A stretch of 64,000 nucleotides of DNA from an uncultured Nostocoides sp. (GCA_937873315.1 CALMQX010000033.1:124001-188000); one strand, 5' to 3'; numbered from the stretch's first letter, positions 50,034 to 58,379 are shown. The notes: generated by a model from the sequence alone, not told the origin. Numbers and translations are program-made.

Positions 50034-51283
50034 GAGGTGATCACGCTGCCCTTGCCGACCACGGTCAGGCCACTCTCGGTCACCGTGAACCCGCGGGCGA
50101 GATCGTGTTCCCGATCAAAGCCGATACTCGTGCCATCGGGGACGTTGACATTCTTGTCGATGATCGCTCGCTGGATCCGACAATTGCGGCCCACCTCTAC
50201 GCCGTCGAGCAAGACGCTGGTATCGATCTCGGTGTAGCTGTGCACATGCACATCGGGGCTGACCACCGAGGAGTTGACCCGCGCACCCGAGATCACGACG
50301 CCGGGGGAGACCGCGGAATTGAGTGCCTCGCCGACGCGACCATGCTGACCGTGCACAAACTTGGCCGGTGGGTAGGGACCGTAGGAGGTGTAGATCGGCC
50401 AGTCGTAGTTGTAGAGATTGAAGACCGGGTGGATCGAGACAAGATCCATGTGCGCCTCGAAGTAGGAGTCCAGAGTCCCGACGTCGCGCCAATAGCCCTG
50501 GTCTCGCTCGGTGCCGCCGGGAATGACGTTGTCCTTGAAGTCATAGGTGTACGCACGTTCCTGCGCGACCAGTGCGGGCACGATGTCGCCGCCCATGTCG
50601 TGTTTGCTGTCCGCGTCCTGCGCGTCCTTGGTGACCGCGTCGATGAGCTCCTTGGCGTCGAAGACGTAGTTGCCCATGCTGGCCAGGACCTCGTCGGGAG
50701 AGTCCGGCAAACCCTTGGCGTCGGTCGGCTTCTCCCGGAAGGCCGCGATCTTGGAGTGGTCCTCGGCGTCGACCTCGATCACCCCGAACTGATCCGCGGT
50801 GCTGATCGGCTGCCGAATCGCGGCGACCGTGACCCCGGCACCCGAGGCGATGTGCTGGTCGACCATCTGGGAGAAGTCCATCCGGTACACGTGGTCGGCG
50901 CCCACCACGACCACGATGTCGGGCTTCTCATCGGTGATGGTGTTCAGGCTTTGGTAGATCGCGTCCGCGCTGCCCGAGTACCAACTCTTGTCGATGCGCT
51001 GTTGCGCCGGGATCGGCGCCACATAGTTGCCGAGCATGGTCGACATCCGCCAGGTCTTGGTGACATGCCGGTCCAAGCTGTGGGACTTGTACTGCGTCAG
51101 CACCACGATCTTGAGATAGCCCGAGTTCACGACATTGGACAGCGCGAAGTCGATGAGCCGGTAGATGCCCCCGAAGGGCACCCCCGGTTTGGCGCGATCT
51201 CGGGTCAACGGCATCAACCGCTTGCCCTCGCCGCCGGCCAGCACAATCACGAGAATCTTCGGTCCACCACGTCGCAGGGCCAT
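50030..51283 (-). CDS. glgC: Glucose-1-phosphate adenylyltransferase
   Basis: GlgC (417 residues) makes ADP-glucose for glycogen synthesis. The N-terminal nucleotidyltransferase motif is [20 protein letters not shown] with [28 protein letters not shown] and a C-terminal left-handed beta-helix follow. These enzymes are allosteric (fructose-6-phosphate, pyruvate or similar activators). ATG at 51283 coincides with the start predicted from TAGGTT. Divergent from the GT4 synthase gene across 75 bases, the same pairing as glgC and glgM of mycobacteria. Confidence 0.96.
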   Translation of the reverse strand: MALRRGGPKILVIVLAGGEGKRLMPLTRDRAKPGVPFGGIYRLIDFALSNVVNSGYLKIVVLTQYKSHSLDRHVTKTWRMSTMLGNYVAPIPAQQRIDKSWYSGSADAIYQSLNTITDEKPDIVVVVGADHVYRMDFSQMVDQHIASGAGVTVAAIRQPISTADQFGVIEVDAEDHSKIAAFREKPTDAKGLPDSPDEVLASMGNYVFDAKELIDAVTKDAQDADSKHDMGGDIVPALVAQERAYTYDFKDNVIPGGTERDQGYWRDVGTLDSYFEAHMDLVSIHPVFNLYNYDWPIYTSYGPYPPAKFVHGQHGRVGEALNSAVSPGVVISGARVNSSVVSPDVHVHSYTEIDTSVLLDGVEVGRNCRIQRAIIDKNVNVPDGTSIGFDREHDLARGFTVTESGLTVVGKGSVITS

Positions 51284-51289
51284 GACTCC

Positions 51290-51295
51290 AACCTA
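51290..51295 (-). promoter_or_regulatory. -10 hexamer of glgC, leaderless type
   Basis: TAGGTT (minus) predicts a start at 51283, the A of the ATG. Confidence 0.5.
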
Positions 51296-51346
51296 GTGGC
51301 GCAGCCCGGTCAGCGGGAGACCCTGTCTCGTGCCGAGCGCCCTCGA

Positions 51347-51352
51347 TAGGCT
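51347..51352 (+). promoter_or_regulatory. -10 hexamer of the glycogen synthase gene, leaderless type
   Basis: TAGGCT predicts a start at 51359, the G of the GTG. Confidence 0.5.
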
Positions 51353-51358
51353 GACGGT

Positions 51359-52570
51359 GTGCGTGTAGACATCCTGACCAAGGAGTACCCCCCGACGATC
51401 TACGGCGGGGCCGGTGTCCACGTCGCCGAGCTCACCCGTGCGCTGCGGGCCCGCGGAGACCTTGAGGTTCGGGTTGAGGCCTTCGGGCCACCGCGAGACG
51501 AGGCCGGCACCACCGGCTTCGCCGACCCGGTCGAACTGGCGGGCGCGAATGCCGCCCTGGTCACCATGGGCGTCGACTTGGCGATGGCTGCCGCGACCGA
51601 AGGCGCCTCACTGGTGCACTCGCACACCTGGTATGCCAATTTTGCCGGCCACACTGCGGCGCTGCTGCACGGCATACCTCACGTGGTCTCGGCCCACAGC
51701 CTGGAGCCCATGCGGCCCTGGAAGGCCGAGCAATTGGGGGGTGGTTATCGGCTGTCGTCCTGGATCGAGCGCACGGCCTATGAGACTGCCGATACGGTGA
51801 TCGCGGTCAGCGATGGGATGCGGCAGGACGTCCTGCGCAGTTATCCGCAGGTGGACCCGGACAAGGTCAGGGTCATCCACAACGGCATCGACGCTCAACT
51901 GTGGCAACGCCATCGGGACGAGGACACGGTGCGCCGGCACGGTGTGAACCCCGATCAGCGCAGTGTGATCTTCGTGGGTCGGATCACCCGGCAAAAGGGG
52001 CTGCCCTATCTGCTGCGGGCGGTGGCCCAGTTGCCGCCCGATGTCCAGGTCGTGCTCCTGGCGGGGGCGCCCGATACGGCGGAGATCAAGGCCGAGGTCG
52101 AGGGCTTGATTGCTGAGCTCCGACTTACCCGGGATGGTGTCGTGTGGATCCCCGACATGCTTCCTCGCGCCGAGGTGATTGCCTTGCTTTCCGCAGCCAC
52201 CGTCTTTGTGTGCCCGAGCGTCTATGAGCCACTGGGCATCGTCAATCTCGAGGCGATGGCCTGCGAGGTGCCCGTGGTCGGCACCGCTACCGGGGGCATT
52301 CCCGAAGTCGTCGTGGATGGCGAGACCGGTTGGCTGGTCCCGATCGAGCAGGTTCAAGATGGCACCGGCACCCCGGTCGACCCGGATCGCTTCGTCGGCG
52401 ACTTGGCAGCCGCTCTCAACGAGGCGGTCAGCGATCCTGCCCGCGCCGACCGGATGGGTCTGGCGGGCCGTCAGCGGGCCATCGACCACTTCTCGTGGCA
52501 GCGGATCGCCGAGACCACGAACCAGCTCTACCTGGATGTGCTGCGTCGTCGACTCCTTGGGTCCATGTGA
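51359..52570 (+). CDS. glgA: GT4 glycogen synthase (actinobacterial GlgA / GlgM type)
   Basis: A 403-residue GT-B glycosyltransferase of family 4. The donor/acceptor motif EYPPTIYGGAGVHVAEL opens the N-terminal domain; the C-terminal domain has VGRITRQKGL and CPSVYEPLGIVNLEAMA. It is shorter than the GT5 GlgA of enterobacteria and matches mycobacterial Rv1212c, shown to be the maltose-1-phosphate synthase GlgM of the GlgE pathway; either naming is possible without seeing glgE. The GTG lies exactly on a predicted transcription start. The stop overlaps the next ATG. Confidence 0.92.
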   Translation: MRVDILTKEYPPTIYGGAGVHVAELTRALRARGDLEVRVEAFGPPRDEAGTTGFADPVELAGANAALVTMGVDLAMAAATEGASLVHSHTWYANFAGHTAALLHGIPHVVSAHSLEPMRPWKAEQLGGGYRLSSWIERTAYETADTVIAVSDGMRQDVLRSYPQVDPDKVRVIHNGIDAQLWQRHRDEDTVRRHGVNPDQRSVIFVGRITRQKGLPYLLRAVAQLPPDVQVVLLAGAPDTAEIKAEVEGLIAELRLTRDGVVWIPDMLPRAEVIALLSAATVFVCPSVYEPLGIVNLEAMACEVPVVGTATGGIPEVVVDGETGWLVPIEQVQDGTGTPVDPDRFVGDLAAALNEAVSDPARADRMGLAGRQRAIDHFSWQRIAETTNQLYLDVLRRRLLGSM

Positions 52571-53364
52571 TGAGCGATGTCCTCGCCTTCGCGAGCGTTG
52601 GGGTCGTGCGTGGCCAGACCACCCTGCTGGACGATGTCAGCTGGGAGGTGGAGGAGGGGCAGCGCTGGGTGATCCTCGGGCCCAATGGCGCGGGCAAGAC
52701 CACCTTGCTTCAGCTCGCCTCGGGACGCATGCACCCCACCACCGGCGTGGCCGGCATCCTGGGTGAGGTGCTCGGCGCGGTCGATGTCTTCGAACTCCGC
52801 CCCCGCATCGGGTTGGCCAGCGCCATTCTCGCCGAGCGCATTCCCGGGGGAGAGCGGGTCGGCGATGTCGTGGTCACCGCCTCCTACGGGGTGGTTGGTC
52901 GGTGGCGCGAGCGATATGACCGCCTGGATGAGTCGCGGGCCGTGGAGTTGCTCTCGGCGCTGGGGGCCGGACACCTCGTGGACCGCACCTTTGGCACCTT
53001 GTCCGAGGGGGAGCGCAAGCGGGTTCAAATCGCGCGGGCGCTGATGACCGACCCTGAGTTGATGCTCTTGGACGAGCCCGCCGCGGGCTTGGACCTTGGC
53101 GGACGTGAGGACCTGGTGATCCGGCTGGGTGACATCGCGGCCGACCTGATGGCGCCCGCCTTGGTGCTGGTCACCCATCATGTCGAGGAGATCCCACCGA
53201 ACTTCACCGACGTCCTGCTGCTGCGCGAGGGCCGCATCGTCGCCCAGGGACCGATCGAGATCACGTTGACCGAGGGGAACCTGGAAGCCACTTTCGGCGT
53301 CCCTATTGCGTTGGAGATGCACAGCACCAGCCACGGGCGGCGCTATGCGGCTCGTGCCCGATGA
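52570..53364 (+). CDS. ABC-type ATP-binding protein
   Basis: A 264-residue single ABC domain: GPNGAGKTTLLQLASG, LSEGERKRVQIARAL (signature with SEG for SGG), LMLLDEPAAGLDLGG and a switch His in VTHHVEEIPP. This variant resembles ModF or iron-chelate-like ATPases lacking a neighbouring permease. ATG overlaps the glgA stop (ATGA). No membrane partner is adjacent, so the role is open: an orphan transporter ATPase or a soluble regulatory ATPase. Confidence 0.85.
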   Translation: MSDVLAFASVGVVRGQTTLLDDVSWEVEEGQRWVILGPNGAGKTTLLQLASGRMHPTTGVAGILGEVLGAVDVFELRPRIGLASAILAERIPGGERVGDVVVTASYGVVGRWRERYDRLDESRAVELLSALGAGHLVDRTFGTLSEGERKRVQIARALMTDPELMLLDEPAAGLDLGGREDLVIRLGDIAADLMAPALVLVTHHVEEIPPNFTDVLLLREGRIVAQGPIEITLTEGNLEATFGVPIALEMHSTSHGRRYAARAR

Positions 53365-53401
53365 CGACCACGTATCGTCTAACCCTGAAAGGGTGGGAGT
53401 C

Positions 53402-53875
53402 ATGACCTGGTTGAGCGAGAACGTGTGGGTTGCCTGGATCGCGCTCGCGATCGTCCTGGCCGCCATCGAAGCCCTCACCGTGGACTTCGTCTTCCTGATG
53501 TTTGCCGGCGGGGCGCTCGGTGGCGCTTTGACGGCCGCCTTGGACCTGCCATTCCTGGCCCAGTGCGTGGTCGCGGCTATCATTGCGGTGCTTCTGCTGG
53601 TCGTCGTGCGACCGATCATCAAGCGGCATTTCACCGATGGGGAGACCGACCACGGCATCGGGGTGGCTGGGCTGGTGGGCCGCGAAGCCGTTGTCCTGGA
53701 CACGGTCACGCCGCACGTTGGAGGCCGGGTTCGCCTCGGGGGCGAGGTCTGGTCAGCGGTCCTTGCCGAGGGTAGCCCCGTGTGTGAGGCCGGCTCCGAG
53801 GTTCAGGTCAAGAGCATCTCGGGCGCGACCGCCATCGTCGCGGCCCTCCCTGGCGCTGATCACCGCGCCCTGTAG
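53402..53875 (+). CDS. NfeD-family membrane protein
   Basis: A 157-residue short NfeD protein: two or three N-terminal hydrophobic helices (WIALAIVLAAIEAL, VFLMFAGGALGGAL, VVAAIIAVLLLVVV) and a C-terminal OB-fold beta-barrel (VGREAVVLDTVTPHVGGRVRL). NfeD partners stomatin-type proteins, and the next gene encodes one. ATG at 53402 has an AAGGGTGGGAG ribosome site. The pair matches Rv1487-Rv1488 of mycobacteria. Confidence 0.9.
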   Translation: MTWLSENVWVAWIALAIVLAAIEALTVDFVFLMFAGGALGGALTAALDLPFLAQCVVAAIIAVLLLVVVRPIIKRHFTDGETDHGIGVAGLVGREAVVLDTVTPHVGGRVRLGGEVWSAVLAEGSPVCEAGSEVQVKSISGATAIVAALPGADHRAL

Positions 53876-53916
53876 TCCTGCTTTGCCCATATCCCTGTGA
53901 GCGATTGGTTCAGCTG

Positions 53917-54963
53917 ATGTTCGAATCCGACTTCCCCAGCGCAGCCCTCCTGCTGCCCTTGCTGGTCATCATCTTCGCGGTCGTGGTGCTGCTTCGGGCC
54001 GTCCGCATCGTCCCGCAGCAGAGCGCGCTCATCATCGAGCGGCTCGGCCGTTACTCGCGCACCCTCGAGGGTGGCTTCCACATCATCGTGCCCTTCGTTG
54101 ACCGGGTCCGGGCCTCCATCGACCAACGCGAGCAGGTGGTCTCTTTCCCACCCCAGCCGGTGATCACCAGCGACAACCTCGTGGTCTCCATCGACACCGT
54201 CATCTACTACCAGGTCATCGATCCCAAGTCCGCCGTCTACGAAATCGCGAACTTCATCCAGGGCATTGAGCAGCTCACCGTCACCACGCTGCGTAATGTC
54301 ATCGGTTCGCTGGATCTGGAACAAACCCTGACCAGCCGCGATCAGATCAACGGACAGTTGCGTGGCGTCCTGGACGAGGCCACCGGCAAGTGGGGGATCC
54401 GGGTAAACCGCGTTGAGCTCAAGGCCATCGACCCGCCGATGTCGGTGCAGGAGTCGATGGAGAAGCAGATGAAGGCCGAGCGGGACCGTCGCGCGGCCAT
54501 CCTCAACGCCGAGGGCATCAAGGCTTCCCAGATCCTGACCGCCGAGGGCGAGAAGCAGTCCCAGATCCTGCGCGCTGAGGGTTCGGCCCAGGCGCGGATC
54601 CTGGAGGCCCAAGGGCAGGCGCGGGCGATTCAACAGGTCTTTGAGGCTATTCACCGTGGCCGTCCCACCGAGAAGCTCTTGGCCTACCAGTACCTGCAGG
54701 TGCTTCCGCAACTGGCCAGGGGCGATAGCAACAAGATGTGGATCATCCCCAGCGAACTCACCGATGCGCTCAAGGGCATTGGCGGCATGCTCGGCAAGGC
54801 TGCCCCTGGAGGGCTGGACGGTGGCGATCACTACGAGCCCGAGTCCACCATGGCCACCGCCTTCGAGGAGGCCACGCTGGAGGACCCCGCTACAGCGCTA
54901 GCGCAGGCGCGGGAGCAGGCCGAGCAGGCCAAGCCGCCGGCCGAGGGCCGTCCGACCACCTGA
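53917..54963 (+). CDS. SPFH / band-7 (stomatin-like) membrane protein
   Basis: A 348-residue stomatin/QmcA-like protein: one N-terminal helix (LLLPLLVIIFAVVVLLRAV), the SPFH domain (VPQQSALIIERLGRYSRT, VISIDT-type strands) and a coiled C-terminal region rich in Ala, Glu and Gln (KQSQILRAEGSAQARILEAQ). Such proteins form rings that organise membrane domains and act with NfeD, encoded just upstream. ATG at 53917 is chosen over a TTG four codons earlier. The last 40 residues are acidic and Ala-rich, possibly disordered. Confidence 0.93.
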   Translation: MFESDFPSAALLLPLLVIIFAVVVLLRAVRIVPQQSALIIERLGRYSRTLEGGFHIIVPFVDRVRASIDQREQVVSFPPQPVITSDNLVVSIDTVIYYQVIDPKSAVYEIANFIQGIEQLTVTTLRNVIGSLDLEQTLTSRDQINGQLRGVLDEATGKWGIRVNRVELKAIDPPMSVQESMEKQMKAERDRRAAILNAEGIKASQILTAEGEKQSQILRAEGSAQARILEAQGQARAIQQVFEAIHRGRPTEKLLAYQYLQVLPQLARGDSNKMWIIPSELTDALKGIGGMLGKAAPGGLDGGDHYEPESTMATAFEEATLEDPATALAQAREQAEQAKPPAEGRPTT

Positions 54964-54999
54964 GCTGAACACCCGGCATTCGCCAGACACCCCGCGAGA

Positions 55000-55005
55000 T
55001 AGCAT
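55000..55005 (+). promoter_or_regulatory. -10 hexamer of the TauE/SafE gene, leaderless type
   Basis: TAGCAT predicts a start at 55012, the G of the GTG. Confidence 0.5.
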
Positions 55006-55011
55006 CGCGGG

Positions 55012-55776
55012 GTGTCTTGGCTGGAGGCGCTTGCCGTCGTGCTCGCCGGCGTCGCCGCGGGGACCATCAATACGATCGTTGGCTCGGGCACGTTGGTGAC
55101 CTTCCCGACCCTGCTCATGGTGGGCCTGCCGCCGATCACCGCGAATATGTCTAACAACATGGGCCTGATCCCGGGCAGCATCACCGGAACTCTCGGGTAC
55201 CGGGCAGAGATGGTGGGCGGGGCCAAGGACCTGAAGCGGATCGTGCCGGCCGCCTTTATCGGTGGGCTGATCGGGGCGCTTCTGGTCTTGGTGCTCGATC
55301 CCGCATGGTTCCGGTCGGTGGTGCCGGTGTTGATCGGCTTCGGCATCCTGCTCGTGCTCTTTGGGAAGCGTTTGGGTGCCTGGGCGTCCACTCGCCATGC
55401 CCCCGAATCACCTCGACGTCTGCGGATGCTGCAGGCCAGCGTCGGCGCGGCTGGGGTGTATGGCGGCTATTTCGGCGGGGCGCAGGGCGTGATCCTGATG
55501 GGGGTCTTCACAGCGCTCACCGACCATCCACTCCAGCGGCTCAATGGGTACAAGAATGTGTGCGCGACGACCGCGAATCTCGTTGCTGCCGTCGTCTTCG
55601 TGGTGTTCGCGGGGGATCGGGTGGACTGGGGTGCGGCCGGCTTGATCGCTATCGGGTCGGTGATCGGCGGGGTGATCGGCTCCACGGTCGGGCGACGGAT
55701 TCCACCAGAGGTGCTTCGCGCGATCATCGTTGCGGTCGGCACGATCGCGATCATCCGCCTGGTCTTCTTCCCGTGA
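55012..55776 (+). CDS. TauE/SafE family membrane permease
   Basis: A 254-residue, eight-helix permease of the sulfite exporter TauE/SafE family. The twin repeats start at GVAAGTINTIVGSGTLVTFP and GVYGGYFGGAQGVILMGV, each with the Gly-rich motif typical of the family. Members export sulfite, sulfoacetate or other anions; the substrate here cannot be told. GTG at 55012 sits on a predicted transcription start. A decayed second copy of the same family follows, overlapping by four bases. Confidence 0.9.
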   Translation: MSWLEALAVVLAGVAAGTINTIVGSGTLVTFPTLLMVGLPPITANMSNNMGLIPGSITGTLGYRAEMVGGAKDLKRIVPAAFIGGLIGALLVLVLDPAWFRSVVPVLIGFGILLVLFGKRLGAWASTRHAPESPRRLRMLQASVGAAGVYGGYFGGAQGVILMGVFTALTDHPLQRLNGYKNVCATTANLVAAVVFVVFAGDRVDWGAAGLIAIGSVIGGVIGSTVGRRIPPEVLRAIIVAVGTIAIIRLVFFP

Positions 55777-56127
55777 GTGTCACCTGGGGCGTACTGGCGA
55801 TCCTGGGTGTGGTGGTCGCCGTGGGCTCGCTGATCCAGGGGACCATCGGATTCGGGGTGGCCGTGATCGCCGCGCCGGTGACAGTGATGCTGGCGCCGAG
55901 CCTGCTTCCTGGGTCTGTGCTCATCTGCGGCTTCACCCTCGCGGTGGTGCAGCTGGCCCATAGCCGGGGTGGTGGCCGGTCTGGTCTGGATGCCCTGCGT
56001 CCTGGCCGGGTATGCCGCTGCGGCGCCACTGCGAGCCCGGGTGGACGCCGACCGCTTCCGCCGTTGGGTGCTGATCTTCTGCGTGCTCGCCTCGGTCAGT
56101 GTGTTGGCCCGGGCCGCAGTAGGCTGA
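55773..56127 (+). pseudogene. Remnant of a second TauE/SafE permease
   Basis: From GTG 55773 the frame encodes a good TauE/SafE N-terminus (GSLIQGTIGFGVAVIAAP, then LLPGSVLICGFTLAVVQLAHS) up to about 55970. The sense then moves to the +1 frame, which reads a typical TauE/SafE C-terminus (VWMPCVLAGYAAAAPLRAR, FRRWVLIFCVLASVSVLARA) and ends at a TGA at 56125-56127. Together only about 118 residues remain of the usual 250, so an internal deletion with frameshift is the simplest reading. The original frame stays open to 56177 inside the next gene; a 134-residue product is possible but its second half has no membrane character. Confidence 0.75.
56120..56125 (+). promoter_or_regulatory. -10 hexamer of the SpoU methyltransferase gene
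   Basis: TAGGCT, inside the end of the TauE/SafE remnant, predicts a start at 56132, two bases before the GTG. Confidence 0.45.
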
Positions 56128-56133
56128 CGCGCT

Positions 56134-56949
56134 GTGCCTCAGCCCATAGTCTCGGCGGACGATCTCGCGCTCCATGACTACGTCGGGCTCACCGATGTCG
56201 CGCTGCGGCGCCGGGTAGAGCCCGAACGCGGGTTGTACATAGCCGAGTCCGAGAAGGTCATCCGGCGAGCGCTGGCCGCGGGGCACCGACCTCGATCCTT
56301 CCTGATGGCCGAGCGCTGGCTCACCGACCTCGCGGATGTCGTGGGGCGGGCGGAGGCGGACGGCATACCGGTCTATGTCGGGGACCACGAGGTCATCGAG
56401 AGCCTGACCGGCTTCCATCTGCATCGCGGGGCCTTGGCGGCCATGCACCGACCAGTCCTGCCCAGCGTCGGAGACCTCGTGGCGAAGGCAAACCGGGTGT
56501 TGGTGCTGGAAGACGTCGTCGATCACACCAATGTGGGCGCCGTATTTCGGTCCGCAGCGGCGCTCGGGATCGATGCGGTCTTGGTGACCCCTCGGTGTGC
56601 TGATCCGTTGTACCGCAGGTCCATTCGAGTCTCCATGGGCACGGTATTTCAGGTGCCGTGGACACGCATCGACCCCTGGCCCGATGGCATCGAGAGCCTA
56701 CGCGCGGCGGGTTTCGCGGTCGCGGCGCTGGCGCTATCCGATGAAGCAGTCACTCTCGAAGAATTGGCATCGGCGCCGCCTGCCCGGTTGGCCTTGGTAT
56801 TGGGGACCGAGGGCGATGGACTCTCTCGCCGCACCTTGGCCGCGGTCGACCTCACCGTGACCATCCCCATGGCTGGGGGAGTGGACTCGCTCAATGTCGC
56901 CGCAGCTGGCGCCGTGGCGGCGTATGCCTTGCGGTCTCGGTTGTCCTAG
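56134..56949 (+). CDS. TrmH/SpoU-family RNA 2'-O-methyltransferase
   Basis: A 271-residue SPOUT methyltransferase. The three SpoU motifs are present: VVDHTNVGAVFRSAAALG (Asn and Arg), LALVLGTEGDGLSR, and VTIPMAGGVDSLNVAAAGAV. The N-terminal 100 residues form an L7Ae-like RNA-binding part (EKVIRRALAAGHRP). The target is likely a ribose in rRNA or tRNA; the exact site cannot be read. The stop codon TAG interlocks with that of the convergent DUF3037 gene (CTAG). Confidence 0.92.
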   Translation: MPQPIVSADDLALHDYVGLTDVALRRRVEPERGLYIAESEKVIRRALAAGHRPRSFLMAERWLTDLADVVGRAEADGIPVYVGDHEVIESLTGFHLHRGALAAMHRPVLPSVGDLVAKANRVLVLEDVVDHTNVGAVFRSAAALGIDAVLVTPRCADPLYRRSIRVSMGTVFQVPWTRIDPWPDGIESLRAAGFAVAALALSDEAVTLEELASAPPARLALVLGTEGDGLSRRTLAAVDLTVTIPMAGGVDSLNVAAAGAVAAYALRSRLS

Positions 56950-57335
56950 TCGGTGTCGAGGCGGACCAGGCGTCGCAGCAGACGCTCGGCCTCATCTTCA
57001 GGGTCCGCGCAGAGGCCCGAATGCACGGGTCCTGGCTGGAGCACCGTCGAGCGTGGGGCCGCGATCCAGCCAAAGCGCTTACCCAAGGTCGCCAGCCGGG
57101 GCGTGGCCTCGGGCTGATCGGTACACACCCCGAGCACCGCGGTGAGGGCGGCCGCCAAGGCGTCGAGATCCACGCTGGGGTCGAGGGCCAGCAGCCGGTC
57201 CTGGTCCAGGTGCGAAGCGCAGACCAAGGCGTCCGCGGATTGAGAATGCAGCACGACGCCGACGTTGAGGAATTCCTCGCGATCCACCCTGGGCACATAA
57301 CGCAAGACGACGTACTGGTAGGGGTGCATGCTCAT
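56946..57335 (-). CDS. DUF3037 protein
   Basis: A 129-residue protein matching DUF3037: HPYQYVVLRYVPRVDREEFLNVGVVL at the N-terminus and GWIAAPRSTVLQPGPVHSG later. Function unknown. It is regularly paired with a HipA-like kinase gene, as here: ATG at 57335 overlaps the kinase stop (ATGA). A direct physical or regulatory tie between the two is inferred from this pairing. Confidence 0.9.
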   Translation of the reverse strand: MSMHPYQYVVLRYVPRVDREEFLNVGVVLHSQSADALVCASHLDQDRLLALDPSVDLDALAAALTAVLGVCTDQPEATPRLATLGKRFGWIAAPRSTVLQPGPVHSGLCADPEDEAERLLRRLVRLDTD

Positions 57336-58099
57336 GCCGTCACCCACCACCGCTGCGGCGTGGCCAGGCGGGCCCGAAGGTGATCGACGTACGCCGCCCG
57401 GACGGCATCGGTGTCCAGCAGCCAGGGCGTGAGCTCGAGCCATTCGCTGGGGACGGCGCTGACGATGTCGTCGATGGCTGCATGGCTCAGCCGGTCGCGC
57501 ATCTGGTCGTGGATGGCGAGGGTGGGCTCCGCCACCGACCGCAGTAGGTGACTGTCGGCGGCATACGGCAGGCTCGCGAAGCGCTCGGCGTCGGGGGCCT
57601 TCGAGGGCCAGGAGTGGTGCACATAGAGCGCCGCGCCATGGTCGATGGCCCAGACTTGGCGGTGCCAACGCAGCAGATTCGGGTTGGACCAGGTGCGATC
57701 GACATTGAGCGTGAAGGCGTCCAGCCACAGGATAGCGGTGGCCTCCTGGGTGGGCGGCGGTGTGCCGCCGTCGTAGCCGAAGGCGCCGGGCAGCAGGTCG
57801 ACCCCGAGGTTGCTGCCGTGGCTGGCGTTGAGCAGATCCTGAACCTCTTCATCGGCCTCATATCGCGCGATGTCCGCCGGGAGGTCAAGCTCCACCAGCT
57901 CGGGAGTTCGGATGCCGATGTGCCGAGCGAGTTGGCCGACGATGACTTCGGCGACGAGGACCTTCAGACCCTGGCCGGCGCCACGGAACTTGGCCACATA
58001 GGTGCCCAAATCGTCGGCCTCGACCACGCCGGGAAGTGACCCGCCTTCACGCAGGGGCGTGACATAACGGATCGCGCGGACGCGGGGAAGGTGGGGCAC
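57332..58099 (-). CDS. HipA-like kinase
   Basis: A 255-residue HipA-family protein, much shorter than toxin HipA (about 440). The N-lobe holds GTYVAKFRGAGQGLKVLVAE with the ATP lysine; the catalytic loop looks like DAFTLNVDRTWSNPNLL (Asp with downstream Asn), and the metal Asp lies in WAIDHGAAL. No HipB-type antitoxin is encoded beside it; the partner is DUF3037. GTG at 58099 lies exactly on a start predicted from TACCTT; the frame upstream runs into tRNA-Leu and is not coding. Kinase activity is inferred from conserved residues. Confidence 0.85.
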   Translation of the reverse strand: MPHLPRVRAIRYVTPLREGGSLPGVVEADDLGTYVAKFRGAGQGLKVLVAEVIVGQLARHIGIRTPELVELDLPADIARYEADEEVQDLLNASHGSNLGVDLLPGAFGYDGGTPPPTQEATAILWLDAFTLNVDRTWSNPNLLRWHRQVWAIDHGAALYVHHSWPSKAPDAERFASLPYAADSHLLRSVAEPTLAIHDQMRDRLSHAAIDDIVSAVPSEWLELTPWLLDTDAVRAAYVDHLRARLATPQRWWVTA

Positions 58100-58105
58100 G
58101 AAGCC

Positions 58106-58111
58106 AAGGTA
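58106..58111 (-). promoter_or_regulatory. -10 hexamer of the HipA-like gene, leaderless type
   Basis: TACCTT (minus) predicts a start at 58099, the G of the GTG. Confidence 0.5.
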
Positions 58112-58168
58112 TCCGACGGCGGCCGGTGGCCTGCCCGGGAGCACCACGCTGAGCGTGGATCTGCTGAG

Positions 58169-58253
58169 TGTCCGAGGGGGGACTTGAACCCCCATGCCCT
58201 ATACGGGCACTAGCACCTCAAGCTAGCGCGTCTGCCAATTCCGCCACCCGGAC
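58169..58253 (-). tRNA. tRNA-Leu, anticodon GAG
   Basis: The 85-base minus-strand sequence folds as a class II tRNA. The acceptor stem pairs GTCCGGG with CTCGGAC (one G-U) plus discriminator A; the D-arm is GGCGGAATTGGCAGACGC, the anticodon stem-loop is CTAGC-TTGAGGT-GCTAG with GAG at positions 34-36, a long variable arm (TGCCCGTATAGGGCA) follows, and the T-arm holds GGTTCAAGTCC. The long arm and anticodon identify leucine, reading CUC/CUU. CCA is not encoded. Confidence 0.95.
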
Positions 58254-58264
58254 GAGTGGTGTCC

Positions 58265-58283
58265 GGCACCGTGGGGCGGTGCC
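58265..58283. other. Hairpin in the tRNA-Leu leader
   Basis: GGCACC-GTGGGGC-GGTGCC gives a six-pair stem just upstream of the tRNA on its strand. TATCGT at 58303-58298 (minus) could be the tRNA -10, with a start near 58291. Either a processing determinant or a block to antisense reading; weak evidence. Confidence 0.3.
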
Positions 58284-58366
58284 AGCGACGTCCCGGAACG
58301 ATACACGTTCGCCATCGAAAACCTGAAACCGACCGGCCGGCCCGAGCGGCATGCGCTCTGAGCACT

Positions 58367-58372
58367 TACAGT
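58367..58372 (+). promoter_or_regulatory. -10 hexamer of the M20 peptidase gene, leaderless type
   Basis: TACAGT predicts a start at 58379, one base before the ATG. Confidence 0.5.
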
Positions 58373-58379
58373 GCCAGTC

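Noticed and set aside
50105-51349. 414-residue plus-strand frame rich in Val, Asp and His
   Set aside because: Antisense to glgC; no domain and atypical codon use.
55773-56177. Intact 134-residue gene overlapping the SpoU methyltransferase by 44 bases
   Set aside because: Only the first half resembles a protein family. The matching C-terminus is in another frame, so a pseudogene explains it better.
57332-58195. HipA-like gene starting at 58195
   Set aside because: The added N-terminus would be translated from tRNA-Leu sequence; GTG 58099 has a matching -10 and the normal family start.
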